A DNA stretch of 15,702 nt from contig SYDV01000368.1 of assembly GCA_005801395.1 (NCBI GenBank), forward strand, positions 1-15,702, read 5' to 3'. The notes beneath the pieces were generated by a model. It ran no database searches. It was not told the DNA's origin and worked only from the letters and a program-made list of their open reading frames with translations. Numbering within the stretch: the first letter of the stretch is position 1; each line of letters starts with the position of its first letter. The translations under genes were made by a program, and so were the position numbers. This document shows, one piece after another, positions 13,427 through 15,702 of the stretch. The DNA is from Planctomycetia bacterium. GTDB taxonomy: Bacteria > Planctomycetota > UBA11346.

Positions 13427-15051
13427 GTCCGCCCCGTTGGAATCAGCCTTCCGCCGCCATGACACCAAGACGCCAAGGACATCACGCTATGGTCGCCAAG
13501 GAATCCACCGGGACGCAAGCCACGACGCAGCGGCCCATGCCGTCATGTTCATCACCTTGGCGCCTTGGCGTCTTGGCGGTGAAATGCTGCTTTGCGCTCA
13601 CGCTGGCGACTTCCGCGCTCACCGCGGGTGATGCGTACCAGGTCGACACCCTCACCTTCCCGCATCACATCGTGCCAGAGGTCGGCGGTCTCGGTTTCAC
13701 CCCCGATGGCGAGTTGGTAGTGGCGATGCGTCGTTACGGCATCCTGGTCGCCAAGCCGGAAAAAGACCCGACGAAATTCGCCTGGCGTTCATTTAGCGAC
13801 GACCTCCTGCACAACACCTGTGGGCTGCAGGTCATCTCCAAGAGCGAGATGATCATCTCGACCATGGACGATTTGGTGCGGGTGAAGGACACCGACAACG
13901 ACGGCATCGCCGACAGTTTTCAATCGATCTGCTCCGAATGGGGCATGACCGGCAACTACCATGAAACCAACATGCTCGCGCCGGACGGTCCGAACGCCAA
14001 GAATGGGTGGTGGCTCGCGATCGGCACCGCGTCGAACGGTGGCACGGTGTTCACCAACATCCGCGGCACCTACTCGGCCATCGGTCAGCGCGGACGAAAT
14101 TTTTCCGGTGCGACTTGGAAAGGCTGGGTCGCGCACATTAGCCCCGACGGCAAGTTTGAGCCGTATGCCAAGGGTTTCCGCGCCAACAACGGCATCTGCG
14201 TCGGACCCGACGGTAAGCTGTGGGTGACCGATAATCAGGGCGACTGGATCGGCACCTCGCCGCTCTACCACGTCACCAAGGATGGTTTTTATGGCCATCC
14301 GTCGAGCTTGGTGTGGGACAAGAAATTCACCTCGGATGTCGAGAACGATCCGCTCAAACACCCGCTGGAGAAACTCAATGCCATGCGCACTCCAGCGGCG
14401 GTGGCGTTGCCGCAGGGCTTCATGTGCAATTCTCCGAGCGAACCGATCTTCGACACCAAGGGCACGTTCGGTCCGTTCGCCGGCCAGATGTTCATCGGCG
14501 ATGTTGCCGGCGGTCGCATCTTGCGCGTGATGCTCGAAGAGGTGGACGGCGTGATGCAGGGGGCCTGCGTCAAATTCGTCGACAAGGACCTGCGCGCGGG
14601 CAACAATCGCCTGGTGTTTTCACCCGATGGAACGCAGCTGTACACTGGCCAGACCGTCCGTGGCTGGGGCACGCCGGCTGAAGGCGTGCAACGGATTTCG
14701 TTCACCGGCGAGATGCCCTTCGATGTGAAGACCGTCTCGCTGACCAAGGACGGATTTGTCTTCACCTTCACCAAACCCGTCGAGGCCGCCGGCGGTGCCC
14801 GTCCGGCGTCCTACAAAACGAAGCGGTACTATTACCGCTACAGTCAGGCCTACGGCAGCCCGCAGCTGGAAGAAACCGACCTGACGGTTGGCGCCGCAAC
14901 CCTGAGCGCCGACGGTTTGACGGCCACCCTGGCGATCGATGGCCTGCAAGCCAACCGCATCGTGCAATTCGACCTCGACCTCAAAGCCGCCGACGGCACC
15001 AAGCTGCGCCAGCCAGTGATCTGCTACACGCTCAATCGCCTGCGGAAGTAA
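13423..15051 (+). CDS. Exported beta-propeller dehydrogenase-like protein (PQQ/sorbosone-dehydrogenase type)
   Basis: A 542-residue exported protein, probably a sugar or alcohol dehydrogenase-like beta-propeller that passes electrons to the coupled cytochrome (inferred). GGAGG at 13411-13415 and the ATGA overlap with the upstream stop fix the start. This gives a long polar N-terminus (residues 1-45) before the hydrophobic core (about 48-67) and a cleavage site near T-A-G-D. Propeller strands begin with G-G-L-G-F-T-P-D-G-E-L-V-V-A. A calcium-loop-like D-T-D-N-D-G lies at 156-161, and G-P-D-G-K-L-W-V-T-D-N-Q-G-D-W at 261-275 is the typical blade motif. The last 110 residues look like a beta-sandwich domain. 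No haem motif is present, unlike the larger PVC relatives that carry a fused cytochrome. CGCCAAG-type repeats encode residues 14-19 and 47-54. Confidence 0.75.
   Translation: MSPPRWNQPSAAMTPRRQGHHAMVAKESTGTQATTQRPMPSCSSPWRLGVLAVKCCFALTLATSALTAGDAYQVDTLTFPHHIVPEVGGLGFTPDGELVVAMRRYGILVAKPEKDPTKFAWRSFSDDLLHNTCGLQVISKSEMIISTMDDLVRVKDTDNDGIADSFQSICSEWGMTGNYHETNMLAPDGPNAKNGWWLAIGTASNGGTVFTNIRGTYSAIGQRGRNFSGATWKGWVAHISPDGKFEPYAKGFRANNGICVGPDGKLWVTDNQGDWIGTSPLYHVTKDGFYGHPSSLVWDKKFTSDVENDPLKHPLEKLNAMRTPAAVALPQGFMCNSPSEPIFDTKGTFGPFAGQMFIGDVAGGRILRVMLEEVDGVMQGACVKFVDKDLRAGNNRLVFSPDGTQLYTGQTVRGWGTPAEGVQRISFTGEMPFDVKTVSLTKDGFVFTFTKPVEAAGGARPASYKTKRYYYRYSQAYGSPQLEETDLTVGAATLSADGLTATLAIDGLQANRIVQFDLDLKAADGTKLRQPVICYTLNRLRK
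13463..13584. repeat. Inverted CGCCAAG-type repeats inside the dehydrogenase gene
   Basis: CCAAGACGCCAAGG (13465-13478) is an exact 14-base inverted match to 13563-13576. Further unit copies lie at 13494-13501 (CGCCAAGG) and in the right array (CCTTGGCG, TCTTGGCG, GTG up to 13584). The units are about 8 bases long. The whole element lies within the first 55 codons, and the right arm encodes R-L-G-V-L-A-V-K at the entry to the signal-peptide core. Confidence 0.85.
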
Positions 15052-15093
15052 CGAACACATCAAGTGCAAGAGCTCTTTTACGGGACTTTGAAA

Positions 15094-15122
15094 TCGGGCG
15101 ATGGTGGAGTGAAATCACCCGA
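15094..15122 (+). terminator. Weak hairpin after the dehydrogenase gene
   Basis: TCGGGCGAT (15094-15102) pairs with ATCACCCGA (15114-15122) with one mismatch around an 11-base loop, 43 bases after the stop. No T-run follows, so an intrinsic terminator is only possible. Confidence 0.25.
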
Positions 15123-15265
15123 CAAAATGTCGCGATAAAAAGACCTAAGTGCTCGGTCATGCGATGTAATGGCAGATAGTTTCATTTATGGAATCCGTGG
15201 AAGGTTTGCGTAGCTCGTGTGCTGTATTTAGCCGTGAGCAAACGTGAACCTTTTTGGAGACTCTT

Positions 15266-15631
15266 ATGATGTTACGCGCTGGTGTTTTATTATTTATAAC
15301 GATGTGCGCTTTGTGGACGGCTGAACGACCTAATATTGTTCTGATTTATGCAGATGATCTGGGATATGGCGATCCTGGGTGTTATGGATCGACGGCTATT
15401 CCAACGCCGCATATCGACGCGGTCGCAAAAAACGGCGTTAGATTCACAAGTGGCTACACGACTTCAGCGACGTGCACGCCATCGCGTTATGCGTTGCTAA
15501 CGGGTCAATATCCGTGGCGTGCCAAGGGTGTGCATATTCTACCTGGGAATGCTCCGGCGTTAATTAACCTGAAAAACGCAGTTAGCGTCAAAATTCCCCT
15601 GCCGCACGCCATGAATTTGGCTGCGTCCTAA
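15266..15631 (+). pseudogene. Secreted sulfatase, broken after about 100 residues
   Basis: The N-terminal part of a type I sulfatase, which removes sulfate esters from polysaccharides outside the cytoplasm. The ATG at 15266 is chosen because GGAG lies six bases upstream; a TTG at 15254 is an unlikely alternative. A signal peptide (residues 1-19) leads into [16 protein letters not shown], with metal ligands Asp30/Asp31. [12 protein letters not shown] at 70-81 carries Cys70, the residue converted to formylglycine. Homology holds to about Ile100 ([11 protein letters not shown]). The remaining 21 residues to the TAA at 15629 are unlike any sulfatase, and 350 or more residues are missing, including the G-K-W-H-L-G block and the late metal ligands. 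The break falls at TTAATTAA (15560-15567). The product could not be an active sulfatase. Confidence 0.75.
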
Positions 15632-15702
15632 TCAAATTTAGGATAATATTGGTTCACGGTATTGGCTGCGGTCCCGCGCGAGCGGCGATGTAGGGCATGA
15701 AG
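15568..15702. mobile_element. Possible end of an insertion sequence within the sulfatase gene
   Basis: Sequence from CCTGAAAAACGC onward replaces the expected sulfatase coding sequence, directly after the palindrome TTAATTAA. On the minus strand one frame is open from the right edge to a TAG at 15628-15630 (24 codons, ending N-Q-Y-Y-P-K-F-D). This could be the end of a transposase gene, with about 60 bases between its stop and the element end. The other frames cannot be excluded, and no transposase motif is visible in so short a piece. The call rests on the abrupt loss of homology only. Confidence 0.35.

Noticed and set aside
12362..13468. Long antisense open frame (368 codons) opposite the cytochrome gene
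   Set aside because: It is Arg/His-rich, lacks recognisable motifs, and arises from the GC-rich third positions of the real gene, which has haem and signal motifs.
13789..14361. Antisense open frame of 190 codons in the dehydrogenase gene
   Set aside because: It is a shadow of GC-rich codons; the sense strand carries clear propeller motifs.
15120..15132. Hairpin CGACA-AAA-TGTCG after the dehydrogenase gene
   Set aside because: The stem is short and no T-run follows.

Overview
The window reads as a chromosomal stretch of a free-living bacterium. The best guess is the Planctomycetota-Verrucomicrobiota-Lentisphaerota (PVC) group. This is inferred from gene content: a secreted sulfatase, a Tat-exported sugar-isomerase-like TIM barrel, an SGNH hydrolase with a long C-terminal domain, an exported acetylxylan-esterase-like hydrolase, and a separate c-type cytochrome next to a beta-propeller dehydrogenase-like protein. 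No rRNA or other taxonomic marker is present, so the phylum is not proven.

Left part (1-5140). The 3' end of an SGNH/GDSL hydrolase gene runs in from the left edge. It faces a leftward cluster that, in transcription order, is radA (DNA repair ATPase), a TerB-like small protein, an aldehyde dehydrogenase and a small AT-rich membrane ORF. A divergent gene to the right of radA encodes a small lipoprotein.

Middle (5140-9600). Leftward genes encode a VKOR-thioredoxin fusion (disulfide-bond formation) and a SixA-like phosphohistidine phosphatase. The roughly 400-base gap between them holds two palindromic repeat elements. argG (arginine biosynthesis) then runs rightward and converges on a leftward fatty-acid-hydroxylase/sterol-desaturase-like membrane protein.

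Right part (9700-15702). All genes read rightward and all products look exported. They are a Dabb-domain lipoprotein translationally coupled to an alpha/beta hydrolase, a Tat-signal TIM-barrel isomerase, a c-type cytochrome translationally coupled to a beta-propeller dehydrogenase-like protein, and a sulfatase that breaks off after about 100 residues. The broken end lies at a TTAATTAA, and the sequence beyond it does not look like sulfatase, so an inserted mobile element is suspected. Together the genes suggest periplasmic or cell-surface breakdown and oxidation of (sulfated, acetylated) carbohydrates.

The most notable signal is that the two coupled genes at 12248-15051 are GC-richer and use different codons (CTG/CTC leucine) from their TTA-rich neighbours. 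In both, the coding sequence for the N-terminus and the start of the signal peptide is made of short palindromic repeat arrays (TCCGGAAG units in the first, CGCCAAGA/G units in the second). Similar inverted arrays of short units with other sequences (CACAGAGG-like, AAACGGAG-like) lie in the 6.4-6.5 kb gap. I see no CRISPR array, tRNA, rRNA or phage module.
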